Counted from the stretch's first letter, positions 36,428 to 45,508 are shown. The stretch: DNA of 64,000 nt from DATJZH01 sp052146815 (GCA_052146815.1 JBKQMG010000051.1:1-64000); one strand, 5' to 3'. Numbers and translations are program-made. Notes: generated by a model from the sequence alone, not told the origin.

Positions 36428-37667
36428 GCCGCCGGGCGGGCAGCGGGCGGTCCCCGGTCTCGCTGTCGCCGCCGGCCGCGGCCGCCATTCGCGGTCCCCA
36501 CCGGCGGGCCAGCGGGTTGGCGCTCACCCCATGGGCGACCACGCTGAGCAGCACGGTGAACGCGATGACCGCGACAGCGCGGCCCGCGGCATGGTTGCCG
36601 AGCTCCTCCAGCGCGAGCAGGGCGAACACCACTGACGCGAGGCCGCGCGGGCCGAACCAGCCGATGAATACGGTGACGGGGCGCCCGAGCCCGCCGCCGG
36701 CCAGGGCGAGTGCGACAGGCACCATCCGGATCACGGTGAGACTGAGCACGGCGTACAGGACCGTCCGCCAGGTCAGCAGCTGGAACGCCGGCAGTACCGC
36801 GACCGCGCCGAACGCCAGCCAGACCAGCAGCGACACCGCGGCACCGGTCTCCTCGACAAACGGGACCAGGCCCTCGGCGCGGCGGCCGCCGACCGCGCCG
36901 AAACACAGCCCGCCCACGAATGCGGCGATGAAGCCATTGCCGTGCAGCGCCAGCGCGCTGGCGTAGGCGCACACGGCCAGCGCCAGCACCGCCGTGCCGG
37001 CGAAGTCCCCGGAGACCCAGCCGCGCCGACGCGCCGCCTTCACGCCGAAACCGCCGACGCTGCCGATGACCGCGCCAGCGACGACGCCGATCACCAGTTC
37101 CGTGGCCGCCTTGGCGACGTCGGCGCCCGACGCATGCCCGACGCTCGCGCCGGCAATGGCGATCAGCACAACCGGCGTGGCGATCCCGTCATTCAGGCCG
37201 CTCTCAACGTTGATCAGCCGCCGGATCCTGGCCGGGACCGCGGGGTTGACCATCATGCCCGCGCCGAGCGCCGCGTCCGTCGGCGCCAGGGCCGCCCCTA
37301 CGAGCAAGGCCAGCCAGATGCTGAGGCCAGGCAGCAGCCCTGTCGCGAGCAGAGCGCCGAGGGCGATGGTCAGGGGCAGTCCGATCGCGAGCAGGCGCAC
37401 GCACAGGCCCATGTCCGCACGCAGATCCCGCAGGCCGACCCGGGATGCATCGGAGAACAGAACCAGGACCAGCGTGGCCTCCGCCAGGTCCTTGATGAGC
37501 ACGCGGGAGGGCGTGAATGCGAGCGGCGCCAGCGGCCCGTGGGTCAGCAGCAGGCCGGCCAGGACGAAGATGGCCGGAGCGGTGACTTCCCAGCGCTCCA
37601 GCCGCGCTGACACTATCCCCCAGGCGAAGACGAGCGCCGCGACGATCGCGACATCGGCGATCGTCAC
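36408..37667 (-). CDS. Cation:proton antiporter (CPA1, NhaP-type)
   Basis: Membrane antiporter of 419 residues with about 12 helices. The ion-binding region reads ALAPTDAALGAGMMVNPAVP and INVESGLNDGIATP, giving the ND pair and acidic residues characteristic of Na+(K+)/H+ exchangers of the CPA1 type. The C-terminal GPRGLASVVFALL motif is also typical. No cytoplasmic regulatory domain follows. The start at 37667 is used. Its 3' end overlaps the last codons of the SulP relic on the other strand. Role: pH and cation homeostasis. Confidence 0.9.
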   Translation of the reverse strand: MTIADVAIVAALVFAWGIVSARLERWEVTAPAIFVLAGLLLTHGPLAPLAFTPSRVLIKDLAEATLVLVLFSDASRVGLRDLRADMGLCVRLLAIGLPLTIALGALLATGLLPGLSIWLALLVGAALAPTDAALGAGMMVNPAVPARIRRLINVESGLNDGIATPVVLIAIAGASVGHASGADVAKAATELVIGVVAGAVIGSVGGFGVKAARRRGWVSGDFAGTAVLALAVCAYASALALHGNGFIAAFVGGLCFGAVGGRRAEGLVPFVEETGAAVSLLVWLAFGAVAVLPAFQLLTWRTVLYAVLSLTVIRMVPVALALAGGGLGRPVTVFIGWFGPRGLASVVFALLALEELGNHAAGRAVAVIAFTVLLSVVAHGVSANPLARRWGPRMAAAAGGDSETGDRPLPARRLIRRAS

Positions 37668-37844
37668 GGCGCCGCCAGGACGGCCTGGGCAACGCCGGGC
37701 CAGGCGGCCCGGCGGCGGCCCGGCGGCTTACCGCCGGCGCGATACCCGGCGGGCGGTCCGCCGGCCTGTGCGCCGGACGACTCTGCGGCTTCCGAACATT
37801 TCATGCCTCCTGATTCCGCTGCTGGCTGATGGTCGCGCCGGTCA

Positions 37845-38387
37845 TCACGCAGAAGACGTTTCCAGCAGGTGCAGCTCGCTTGCCTCCTCGGCCGACAGCA
37901 GCCCGATCTCGACCAGGTCCAGCGGGCTGATAAAGCCGTCGCTGATGCGGAAGCCGCCCGCCCGCGCGATCGCGTCGCGCAGCGGCACCGCCCAGTGGTG
38001 ATCCAGCAGGATGAGGGCTGCGGCCGAGTTGTTCGGGATGTCCTCGAGCACATCCCAGCCCTCCTCCTCAGTGAACACGTGCACGCCGCCGTCGGCCGCT
38101 GCCTCCTCCGCGCCGGCGATGGCACCTTCCTCCATGCCCTCCTCGCCGTCGATGCCGAGGCCGATGAGCGCGCCGATCTTGCTGCCGTACTCGATCGCCT
38201 CCGCCTCGGTGAGGTTGCTGAGATGCTCCACCTCGAGCTCGCCGTCGGCGTCCTTGTAGACGGCGAGGGAGTCGATGACCCGCACCATGTCGCTCTCGCG
38301 CAGCCGCTCGAGCTCGGCGATGATCTCGCCGTGAAAATCGGGGTTGCTGAATCCGAGCACAATGAGCTGCACAGGCCCAATCGTCAT
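37845..38387 (-). CDS. DUF6325/DUF1269-like acidic protein
   Basis: Acidic protein of 180 residues from ATG 38387 (GAGAGGGG ahead). It begins MTIGPVQLIVLGFSNPDFHG and has a ferredoxin-like N-terminal half. A Gly/Ala/Glu-rich central stretch (IGALIGLGIDGEEGMEEGAI) stands where membrane-type relatives have a glycine zipper. A second half reads NNSAAALILLDHHWAVPLRDAI. The pattern matches the DUF6325 family, function unknown. Palindromes of the regional type lie 152 nt and 261 nt upstream in the long gap shared with DUF2252. A related but truncated protein is at 45270. Confidence 0.75.
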   Translation of the reverse strand: MTIGPVQLIVLGFSNPDFHGEIIAELERLRESDMVRVIDSLAVYKDADGELEVEHLSNLTEAEAIEYGSKIGALIGLGIDGEEGMEEGAIAGAEEAAADGGVHVFTEEEGWDVLEDIPNNSAAALILLDHHWAVPLRDAIARAGGFRISDGFISPLDLVEIGLLSAEEASELHLLETSSA

Positions 38388-38538
38388 ATTTCTGCCCCTC
38401 TCGTATTTAACGGCCGGGCGGCGCCAGCTGCGGCGAACGGCCGGCCGCCGGCCGCCCGCCGGGCGCCGGGCGCCGAGCCGCTGATGGACTCGGTCCGGGC
38501 TCGCCTTCAGAAGCATCTGCCGAGCCGGGCTGCGCCGC

Positions 38539-38557
38539 ATCACCCCAGGTGGGTGGT
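38539..38557. promoter_or_regulatory. Regional palindrome, ATCACCC-N5-GGGTGGT (site O)
   Basis: ATCACCC-CAGGT-GGGTGGT, one mismatch in the right arm; 152 nt upstream of the DUF6325 start. Confidence 0.55.
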
Positions 38558-38647
38558 CGCCGGTGCGCAGCCGCCATCCGGCTGGCCATGGCCCGCCGGT
38601 AGGCCAGCCCGCTAGCGCGCCAGGTCCGCGGGCGGCAGCGGGCTCAC

Positions 38648-38666
38648 GTCACCCCGTCAGGGTGAG
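38648..38666. promoter_or_regulatory. Regional palindrome, GTCACCC-N5-GGGTGAG (site D)
   Basis: GTCACCC-CGTCA-GGGTGAG with an exact TCACCC/GGGTGA core; 154 nt upstream of the DUF2252 start. Confidence 0.65.
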
Positions 38667-38819
38667 GCAGAGCGCCAGCCAGCGTGGCATGGTCGCAGTG
38701 GCGTGGTCAGGCTGCGGGTGCTGTCGGCCGGCCCGGGGGCCCGCCAGAGCGGCGGGGCGGCCGGCAGTGCTACGCCCAGGCGCCGTGCTCGCACCCGGCC
38801 CGCGGACAGAGAGGAGCCC

Positions 38820-40286
38820 ATGATGACCAGTGTGCTGACGGCGGAGGCTCCGCCGCGCGGGGCGCAGCGGTACCAGCTGGACTCGACGCTCGGGCATCTC
38901 ACCCCGGCCGAGCGCGTCGCTCGCGGCAAAGCCGCGCGGGCCGAAGTGCCGAGGGCCAGCCACGCGGAGCTCGACCTGCCGTCGGACCGGCCCGATCCGA
39001 TCGCGCTGCTGGCCAAGCAGGGCGAGGCCCGCGTACCCGAACTGGTGCCGATCCGGTGGGGCCGGATGATGGTCTCGCCGTTCACCTTCTACCGCGGTGC
39101 CGCACTGCCGATGGCCAGCGACCTGTCGAACACGCCGGTGTCCGGACTGCCGGTCCAGGCCTGCGGAGACGCGCACCTGTCCAACTTCGGGATCTTCGGG
39201 TCGGCCGAGCGGCGCCTGGTGTTCGACGTGAACGACTTCGACGAGACGCTGCCCGGCCCGTGGGAATGGGACGTCAAGCGCCTGGCGGCCAGCCTGGAGG
39301 TGGCCGGCCGGGACAACGGGTACTCCGGCAGGGAGCGCCGGGAGATCGTCGCGGCTTGCGTCGCCCAGTACCGGCAGGCCATGCGGACCTTCGCCGGGAT
39401 GAGCAACCTCGACGTCTGGTACGCGCACGCCGACCTGGAACAGCTGAGGCAGGAGTTCAACTCCGAACTGAAGGGGCGCCAGCGCAAGATGCTGGACAAG
39501 GGCCTGGCCAAGGCGCGGACCAGGGACAGCATGCAGGAACTCGGCAAGCTGACGCACATGGTCGACGGGCGGCCGCGGATCATCTCCGACCCGCCGCTGA
39601 TCGTGCCCGTCGACGAGCTGATGCCCAAGGAGGCCGACCGGGCCGGATTCATGGCTCAGCTCGCCGACCTGCTCGTCAAGTACCGGCGCACGCTGGAAAC
39701 CGACCGCCGGTTCCTGCTCGAGCAGTTCGAGTTCTGCGACATGGCCCGCAAGGTCGTCGGGGTCGGCAGCGTCGGCACCCGGTGCTGGATCGTGCTGATG
39801 CTCGGCCGCGACGAGTCCGATCCGCTCTTCCTCCAGGTCAAGGAGGCCGAGAAGTCGGTCCTGTCCAATTTCGTCGGGGCCAGCAAATTCACCAACCAGG
39901 GCCAGCGGGTGGTAGCCGGACAGCGGCTGATGCAGGCGTCCAGCGACATCTTCCTTGGCTGGCAGCGGATCGAGGCCGGCCTGGACGGCAGGCAGCGGGA
40001 CTTCTACGTCCGTCAGCTGCGGGACTGGAAGTTCTCCGTCCCGATCGAGATCTTGATCCCGCGCGGCATGCGGATGTACGGATCCTTGTGCGGCTGGACG
40101 CTGGCGCGGGCTCATGCCCGGTCCGGGGACCGGATCGCCATCGCTTCCTACCTGGGCGGCTCGGACGTGTTCGACAAGGCGATCACGCAGTTCGCCGCCG
40201 CCTACGCCGACCAGAACGAGCGCGACTACAACGCCCTCGTGGCTGCCGTCGCCGCGGGTCGGATCACTGCCGAGCGCGACCTGTGA
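38820..40286 (+). CDS. DUF2252 family protein (kinase-like fold)
   Basis: Cytoplasmic protein of 488 residues from ATG 38820 with GAGAGGAGCCC ahead; the frame opens earlier at 38703 but lacks a ribosome site there. CGDAHLSNFG (~residues 114-123) resembles the phosphotransferase catalytic loop HGDxHxxN of aminoglycoside-kinase-type folds, and VFDVNDFDET (~136-145) resembles the DFD metal site. DUF2252 proteins are widespread in actinobacteria with no established substrate. The gene may be followed in the same transcript by GAP copy 2, 69 nt downstream. Confidence 0.87.
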   Translation: MMTSVLTAEAPPRGAQRYQLDSTLGHLTPAERVARGKAARAEVPRASHAELDLPSDRPDPIALLAKQGEARVPELVPIRWGRMMVSPFTFYRGAALPMASDLSNTPVSGLPVQACGDAHLSNFGIFGSAERRLVFDVNDFDETLPGPWEWDVKRLAASLEVAGRDNGYSGRERREIVAACVAQYRQAMRTFAGMSNLDVWYAHADLEQLRQEFNSELKGRQRKMLDKGLAKARTRDSMQELGKLTHMVDGRPRIISDPPLIVPVDELMPKEADRAGFMAQLADLLVKYRRTLETDRRFLLEQFEFCDMARKVVGVGSVGTRCWIVLMLGRDESDPLFLQVKEAEKSVLSNFVGASKFTNQGQRVVAGQRLMQASSDIFLGWQRIEAGLDGRQRDFYVRQLRDWKFSVPIEILIPRGMRMYGSLCGWTLARAHARSGDRIAIASYLGGSDVFDKAITQFAAAYADQNERDYNALVAAVAAGRITAERDL

Positions 40287-40354
40287 CGCCGCGGCCGACG
40301 CGGACCGGGGAGCCGCTCTCCCGCCCGCGCTGCTGAGGGCGGGGGTCGGACGCA

Positions 40355-40999
40355 GTGGTATTCGATCTTCTGCTCATCGGCCTCGCGATCACCCTCGAGC
40401 CCTTTCCGCTGACGGCGTTCATCCTGCTGCTCAGCGCCGAGAAAGGCACCAGGAAGGGCCTGGTCTTCATTCTGGGCTGGCTGGCCTGCCTGGTTATAGT
40501 CGTGGCCGCCGTCATCGCGCTGACCGGCGGCAAGCCGCCCGCGGCCAGCACCGCCCCGTCGACCGCGGCCCTGGCAGTCAAGCTGGCCCTGGGCATCGCG
40601 CTGATCCTGCTCGGCGTGCGGCAATGGCGCCGGATGGGCCGGCCCCGCAAGCCACCGACCTGGATGGCGCGGCTGGACGGCATCTCGCTGTGGGCGTCCG
40701 CCGGGTTCGCTGCCTTCCTGCAGCCGTGGACGCTGGTCGCCGCCGGCGCCGCCACCGTGGTCCAGGCCAAGCTGTCCACCGCGGGCGACTGGATCACGCT
40801 GATGCTGTTCGTCCTGCTGGCCACCTCCAGCTTTCTGTACCTGGAGCTGTACACGGTCTTCAGGCCCGCCGCCGCCGATGCCCGGCTGACGAGCCTGCGG
40901 ACCTGGATCGATACGCATACTGACCAGGTGATCGTCATCATCTGCCTGCTGCTGGGCTTCTGGCTGGCGGGCAAGAGCATCTACCTTCTGGTGACATGA
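40355..40999 (+). CDS. GAP/Sap-family membrane transporter-like protein (copy 2)
   Basis: Six-helix membrane protein of 214 residues from GTG 40355, same family as the protein at 26682. It carries the N-terminal ITLEPFPLTAFILLLSAEKG helix pair, a loop with RQWRRMGRPRKPPTWMARLD, and FLQPWTLVAAGAATV. Its stop overlaps the ATG of the next reading frame as ATGA, so the two were meant to be translated together. Function by family only: small-molecule or lipid export. Confidence 0.72.
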   Translation: MVFDLLLIGLAITLEPFPLTAFILLLSAEKGTRKGLVFILGWLACLVIVVAAVIALTGGKPPAASTAPSTAALAVKLALGIALILLGVRQWRRMGRPRKPPTWMARLDGISLWASAGFAAFLQPWTLVAAGAATVVQAKLSTAGDWITLMLFVLLATSSFLYLELYTVFRPAAADARLTSLRTWIDTHTDQVIVIICLLLGFWLAGKSIYLLVT

Positions 41000-41700
41000 C
41001 GGGCGGCGCAGCGGATTCGCCGGGGCCGCCCGCCCCCGGTTCCGGCGCGCCCGAGCGAGTCGGAGAGCCACGCTGGCCGATGGCGGTGGCCGTGCTGGCC
41101 GTCGGCTGACTGCGCGCCGTCCTGCCGGGTTCGCTGCGCACCGGCGACGCCCGCTGGGTCCTCGTCCTGGTCCTGATCGGGCTCCTCGCGGTGCTCATCG
41201 CCGGTGATCCTGGCCGGATCGACCGCGACTCGACCTGGCTGCGGGTCATGACCGGGACGCTGATCGGCGGGATTTCCCTGGTGAACGCCACAGCAGTGAT
41301 ACGGCTGGTGGCCGCCGTCACCGTCGGCCGGGCGGCCTTCACCAATGACGCGAACGTCCTGCTGGCCAGCGGCGGCGCAGTGTGGCTCACCAACGTCATC
41401 GCCTTCGGGCTGTGGTACTGGGACCTGGACCGCGGCGGAGCGGCAGCCCGCGCGCGGGGCACCGGCAGCCTGCCCGCCTTCGTCTTCCCGGAAATGGCGA
41501 ACCCTCAGTACACCGGGGCCGACTGGTGTCCGAAATTCCTCGATTACCTGCACCGCTCGTTCACCACGGCCATGGCGTTCAGCCCGACGGACGTCTCGGC
41601 GATCAGGCCGTGGGCCAAGCTCATGATGATGGCCGAGGACGTGATCTCGCTGCTGGTGGCGCTGCTGGTCGTCGCGCGGGCCGTCAACATCCTGAAGTAG
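40996..41700 (+). pseudogene. Membrane protein gene interrupted by an in-frame TGA
   Basis: The reading frame starts at ATG 40996, coupled to the GAP gene, and runs MTGGAADSPGPP to VAVLAVG, then TGA at 41107-41109. The same frame continues without further damage (LRAVLPGSLRTGDARWVLVLVLIGLLAVL) to 41700. The C-terminal part has three or four membrane helices and conserved-looking segments FTTAMAFSPTDVSAIRPWAK and VARAVNILK. Loss of the first helix is expected. Translation could restart at GTG 41191, giving 169 residues. The protein type appears in other actinobacteria with no known function. Either a recent nonsense mutation or a sequencing error. Confidence 0.6.
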
Positions 41701-41701
41701 T

Positions 41702-41720
41702 CTCACCCGGCTCAGGTGAG
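41702..41720. promoter_or_regulatory. Regional palindrome, CTCACCC-N5-AGGTGAG (site E)
   Basis: CTCACCC-GGCTC-AGGTGAG, one mismatch, immediately after the preceding stop codon and 89 nt before the ClC start. Confidence 0.65.
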
Positions 41721-41808
41721 GCGGCATGGGCTTTCTCGCGCCACGATGACACGAAATCCTGCCGCTACCATGATCGCCGTCCGGCCCCGGCCTCAGGAGG
41801 ACGCCCCG

Positions 41809-43188
41809 GTGACGATGCCGTCCGACCCGCTGGCGCTGCTGCGATCCAGGAACTATCTCGTCCTGCTCGTGCTGGCCGCGATCATCGGCGTGCCTGTGTC
41901 CGCGGTGGCCTATTTCTTTCTCGCGCTGGTCAGCAAGGCACAGGGCTGGATCTTCACCAGCCTGCCCAGCGATCTGGGCTTTCACGGCGAGCCGCTGTGG
42001 TGGCCCGTTCCGCCGCTGGTGCTCGCCGGAGTGCTGGTCGCTCTCACGCTCCGGTACCTGCCCGGTACGGGCGGCCACTCGCCGGCCGACGGCTTCAAGG
42101 TGGGCGCCGGCCCGCCCGCGCCGATCGAACTGCCCGGCATCGTGCTCGCCTCGCTCGCCACGCTGATCCTGGGCGTGGTCCTCGGGCCCGAGGCCCCGCT
42201 GATTGCCATCGGCGGCGGCCTTGGCGTCGTGGCCGTCCGCCTCGTCAAGAAGGATGCACCGCCCCGGATCCAGACGGTGGTGGCCGCAGCGGGCAGCTTC
42301 GCCGCGATCGCCACCCTGCTGGGCTCGCCGCTGACCGGCGCGTTCCTACTGATGGAAGCCTCCGGCCTCGGCGGATCAATGATGGAGCTGGTGCTGATCC
42401 CGGGCCTGCTGGCCGCGGGCGTCGGCTCGCTCATCTTCACCGGCCTGAACGCCTGGACCGGGCTCGGCACGTTCTCGCTGGCGATTCCCGGCCTGCCGCA
42501 CGTCGGGGCTCCCACCGCCGCCGAGTTCGGCTGGGCACTGGCAATCGGCGTGATCGCCGTTCCGCTCGGCCTGGCCATCCGGTGGCTCGGGCTGTACCTG
42601 CGCCCGATCGTCGAGCGGCGGATCGTGCTCCTCACCCCGGTGATCGGGCTGGCCATCGCCGGCCTGGCGATCGCGTTCGCCGCGGCCACCGGCAAGGCAT
42701 CTTCCGAGGTGCTGTTCTCCGGGCAGTCCGCGCTCGGCCCGTTCATCGCCCATAGCGCGGCTTACACCGTCGGAGCGCTGCTGCTGCTCCTCGCCTGCAA
42801 GAGCCTGGCCTACGGGGTTTCACTGAGCAGCTTCCGCGGCGGCCCCACGTTCCCGGCCCTGTTCATCGGCGGGGCGGGCGGCGTCCTGCTGTCGCATCTG
42901 CCGGGGCTGCCGCTCGTCGACGGCGTCGCCATGGGCATCGGTGCCATGACCGTCGTGATGCTGCGGCTGCCGCTGACGTCCGTGCTGCTGGCAACCCTGC
43001 TCCTGGCGTCCGACGGCCTGGCCGTCATGCCCCTGGTCATCGTGGCGGTCGTGGTGGCCTATGTGCTCGTGGCGCGGTTCTCCCCCGCACCCAAGTCGCC
43101 GCCGGCCGCCGAGCCGGGCCCGCACGCAGCCGCTCCCCCGGCCGCCAGCGGGGCAGGTCCGGCGCCGGCCGGCCCCGCGCAGGCCTGA
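41809..43188 (+). CDS. ClC-family chloride channel/transporter
   Basis: Polytopic membrane protein of 459 residues. GTG 41809 is chosen over the upstream frame opening because CAGGAGG lies 8 nt before it. The gating-glutamate motif is VLGPEAPLIAIGG near residue 127 (GPEAP in place of the classical GREGP, Glu retained). The other filter segment is FRGGPTFPALFIGGAGG near 345. The first filter motif GSGIP is replaced by VGAGPP, so anion selectivity may differ from the E. coli type. No CBS domains; the tail is Pro/Ala-rich. Confidence 0.87.
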   Translation: MTMPSDPLALLRSRNYLVLLVLAAIIGVPVSAVAYFFLALVSKAQGWIFTSLPSDLGFHGEPLWWPVPPLVLAGVLVALTLRYLPGTGGHSPADGFKVGAGPPAPIELPGIVLASLATLILGVVLGPEAPLIAIGGGLGVVAVRLVKKDAPPRIQTVVAAAGSFAAIATLLGSPLTGAFLLMEASGLGGSMMELVLIPGLLAAGVGSLIFTGLNAWTGLGTFSLAIPGLPHVGAPTAAEFGWALAIGVIAVPLGLAIRWLGLYLRPIVERRIVLLTPVIGLAIAGLAIAFAAATGKASSEVLFSGQSALGPFIAHSAAYTVGALLLLLACKSLAYGVSLSSFRGGPTFPALFIGGAGGVLLSHLPGLPLVDGVAMGIGAMTVVMLRLPLTSVLLATLLLASDGLAVMPLVIVAVVVAYVLVARFSPAPKSPPAAEPGPHAAAPPAASGAGPAPAGPAQA

Positions 43189-43224
43189 GCCACCGGCCGT
43201 CCGGTGGCGCCCCCGGGGAAGAAG

Positions 43225-43243
43225 ATCACCCGGTGCGAGCGAT
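43225..43243. promoter_or_regulatory. Regional palindrome, diverged copy (site F)
   Basis: ATCACCC-GGTGC-GAGCGAT: left arm intact, two changes in the right arm. It ends 34 nt before the ATG of the dead sulfatase homologue. Confidence 0.45.
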
Positions 43244-43276
43244 GTGCCGGCCGCACCGCGGCTACATGATCACGCA

Positions 43277-45238
43277 ATGCGGCCAGAAACGGGCAGGCAG
43301 CAAGGAAAGGCTCACCGGCGCGCCCCGAACGTGCTCTGCGTCGTCTGGGCCGACGTCGGCATCGCCTCCTTCGACTGTTTCGGCGGGCTGATCGAGGCCC
43401 CGCAGATGAAGGGCCTCGCGGCCCGCGGGCTGCGCTACACGCAGTGGCACACGCCGGCGCTCCCGGCCGCGACCAGCTGCAGCCTGCTCACCGGCCAGGA
43501 CGGCGCCCTCGCGCCGCGAGGTGGTGACGCACCCGGCCGGCGCGCCCCGAGCATGGCCATCCCGCCGGGGGCCGCCACCGTCGCCGAGGTCCTGACCGCG
43601 AACGGGTACCGCAGCTACTGCGTGGGGAAGTGGCCGCTGAGCCCGCCCGAGGCCGCCGCGGTGGCCTGCTCACGCCAGTCCTGGCCGCTCGCGCACGGCT
43701 TCCACCACTTCTACGGGTTCCTCGGCGACCGGACGAGTCAGCTGTATCCAGACCTCGTCTACGACGACCGGTACGTCGACGCGCCCTACCCGCCCGCAGA
43801 CGGCTATCACCTGACCGCCGACCTGGCGGAGATGGCGATGACGTTCATTCACGACGGGACGCAGAAGCACCCCGCCAGCCCGTGGTTCTGCTATCTCGCT
43901 CTTGGCGCGGACAGTTCTCCCGATGTCGTCCCCAGGGAATGGGCCGATCAGTACCGCGGCAGGTTCGAGATGGGCTACGACCGCTACCGCGAGCTGGTCC
44001 TCGCCGGGATGAAGCGGCTCGGCACGGTGCCGGCCCTGACCTGGACGCCGGCGGCGGAGGGCTGCGCCGCAGGCGACGCGGCGGGAGTCCCGGCGTGGCA
44101 GTCGCTGACCGCCGCGCAAAAGCGCCTGGCCAGCCAGCTCGCCGAGTCCGCGGCCGGGCTGGCCTCCTATACCGACTACCAGATCGGCAGGATCCTCAGC
44201 TACCTGCGTTCCTGCGGCCAGCTGGACGACACCATCGTGGTGGCCTGCTCGGCGAACGAGACCGACGCCGGCTTGCCGGCCCTGTCCCTGCGCGGGCCGG
44301 AAAGCGGCGAAGCACCCCCCGCCTGCGCGGCGGATGCCGCGCAGGACTGCGGACGTGCCGCGTCCGCGGGCTGGGCGCGGGCATTCCGGACGCCCTACAG
44401 CATCCTGCGCCAGTCCCTGGTCGGCGGCAGCGCACCCAGCCCGCTGATCATCAGCTGGCCGCGGGAGATGAACGACGCTGCGGGGGGCACGCGGGATCAG
44501 TACCACCACGCCAGCGACGTCGCCGCGACGATCCTCGACTGCGCGGGCATCAATCCGGCCGGGCGCGCCGGCTGCGGCCCGCAGGCACAGGGAATGAGCA
44601 TGCGCTATACGTTCACCCGGCCGGGCGCGCCTGGCCGGCGCCGGACCCAGCTCTATCAGTCACCTGGCGGCTGCGCGATCTACCAGGACGGCTGGAAGGC
44701 CGTGGCCGCCGGCGGCACGGCCCCAGCACCGAACGGCACCGCCGCAGCGTCGAACGGCACGACCCCGGCGGCTAGCGGCACGGCCCCGGCGAGCGGTCAG
44801 AGGGCGCCGGCCGGCGAGGCGGTGGCTCGCCCGGCGCTCGGCCCGTGGCAGCTTTACCGCGTGAGCGCTGACCGGGCCGAGCTCCGCGACGTGTCCGGCC
44901 AGTATCCGGGCCGGACGGCCGAGCTTGCCGCGCTTTTCGCGGCGATCACCGGCAGCGCGCCCGGCCTGGAGATCGCCGGGCGCGGCAGCGCGCAGATACG
45001 CAAGACTCCGGCCCGCGACCGCGCCAAGACCAGCTCCGTACCTGCCGGTACTCCGTCGCGGGCGCTGACGGCGGCCCCCCGCCGGGAGTCCGCAGCACCA
45101 CATCGCGAGGCCACGGCACCGGGACGGGAGACCACGGTGGCGCGACGGGAGACCACGGTGGCGCACACCGCCGCTCCGGCGCGGGCGCGCGCCCGCTCGC
45201 GGGTCCGCGCTCGCGGCACGGCCGGCCGCACGGGCTGA
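43277..45238 (+). CDS. Sulfatase-like pseudoenzyme lacking catalytic residues
   Basis: Protein of about 653 residues from ATG 43277 (GTG 43244 also possible), clearly related to the sulfatase at 29972: shared GLRYTQWHTPAL, HFYGFLGDRTSQLYPDLVYD, REWADQYRGRFEMGYDRYRE and QYHHASDVAATILDCAGI. The active-site motif CSPTR is replaced by PAATS, with Pro at the formylglycine position (residue 63). Metal and substrate residues are also lost: DD becomes AD (25-26), GKWHL becomes GKWPL, AAHAPH becomes ADSSPD and SDNG becomes SANE. The frame is nevertheless open throughout. A linker with repeated NGT/ASGT units and an Arg-rich tail of ~60 residues replace the usual C-terminal domain. Likely a binding or scaffold protein, not an enzyme. 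Confidence 0.82.
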   Translation: MRPETGRQQGKAHRRAPNVLCVVWADVGIASFDCFGGLIEAPQMKGLAARGLRYTQWHTPALPAATSCSLLTGQDGALAPRGGDAPGRRAPSMAIPPGAATVAEVLTANGYRSYCVGKWPLSPPEAAAVACSRQSWPLAHGFHHFYGFLGDRTSQLYPDLVYDDRYVDAPYPPADGYHLTADLAEMAMTFIHDGTQKHPASPWFCYLALGADSSPDVVPREWADQYRGRFEMGYDRYRELVLAGMKRLGTVPALTWTPAAEGCAAGDAAGVPAWQSLTAAQKRLASQLAESAAGLASYTDYQIGRILSYLRSCGQLDDTIVVACSANETDAGLPALSLRGPESGEAPPACAADAAQDCGRAASAGWARAFRTPYSILRQSLVGGSAPSPLIISWPREMNDAAGGTRDQYHHASDVAATILDCAGINPAGRAGCGPQAQGMSMRYTFTRPGAPGRRRTQLYQSPGGCAIYQDGWKAVAAGGTAPAPNGTAAASNGTTPAASGTAPASGQRAPAGEAVARPALGPWQLYRVSADRAELRDVSGQYPGRTAELAALFAAITGSAPGLEIAGRGSAQIRKTPARDRAKTSSVPAGTPSRALTAAPRRESAAPHREATAPGRETTVARRETTVAHTAAPARARARSRVRARGTAGRTG

Positions 45239-45269
45239 GTCCGCTGGGCCCGGCAGGTCACGGGCTGGA

Positions 45270-45506
45270 TCATGCCGCGACCTGATCCTGGAACTGCTTG
45301 TCGATGCCAGTCTTGGCGACCTTGCCCATGAGGGCGCCCAGGCCCGCCCCGATGGCGATCCCGAACACCGGCACGAAGAACAGCAAGCCGAACAGCAGGC
45401 CCCAGAACATGCCCCAGGTCGCTCCCGAGCCAACGGGGCTGTGATTGGTGTGGAGGTGGTACTTGCCTTCTTTATCGCGCACGATTACCGCAATCGCGTC
45501 AGCCGC
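45270..45506 (-). pseudogene. Truncated DUF1269-type glycine-zipper protein
   Basis: The readable part, DAIAVIVRDKEGKYHLHTNH, GMFWGLLFGLLFFVPVFGIA and GAGLGALMGKVAKTGIDKQF, is the middle of a DUF1269 protein with its glycine-zipper membrane segment. Both ends are missing: the usual ~35-residue N-terminal strand region is replaced by unrelated codons, and it stops at QDQVAA before the second alpha/beta half. No start codon with a ribosome site is evident. A diverged palindrome (45509) still precedes it. Probably a relic, though a short membrane peptide cannot be excluded. Confidence 0.6.
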
Positions 45507-45508
45507 GC

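Larger units (their letters stand above)
38388..38819. other. 432-nt divergent intergenic region with two palindromes
   Basis: Lies between the divergent DUF6325 and DUF2252 genes. It holds two regional palindromes (38539 and 38648), each about 150 nt from the nearest start codon. No gene is evident. The symmetric placement suggests a shared control region. Confidence 0.55.

Noticed and set aside
41107..41109. TGA as a selenocysteine codon
   Set aside because: There is no SECIS-like structure apparent downstream and no selenoprotein family match; a nonsense mutation or sequencing error is simpler.
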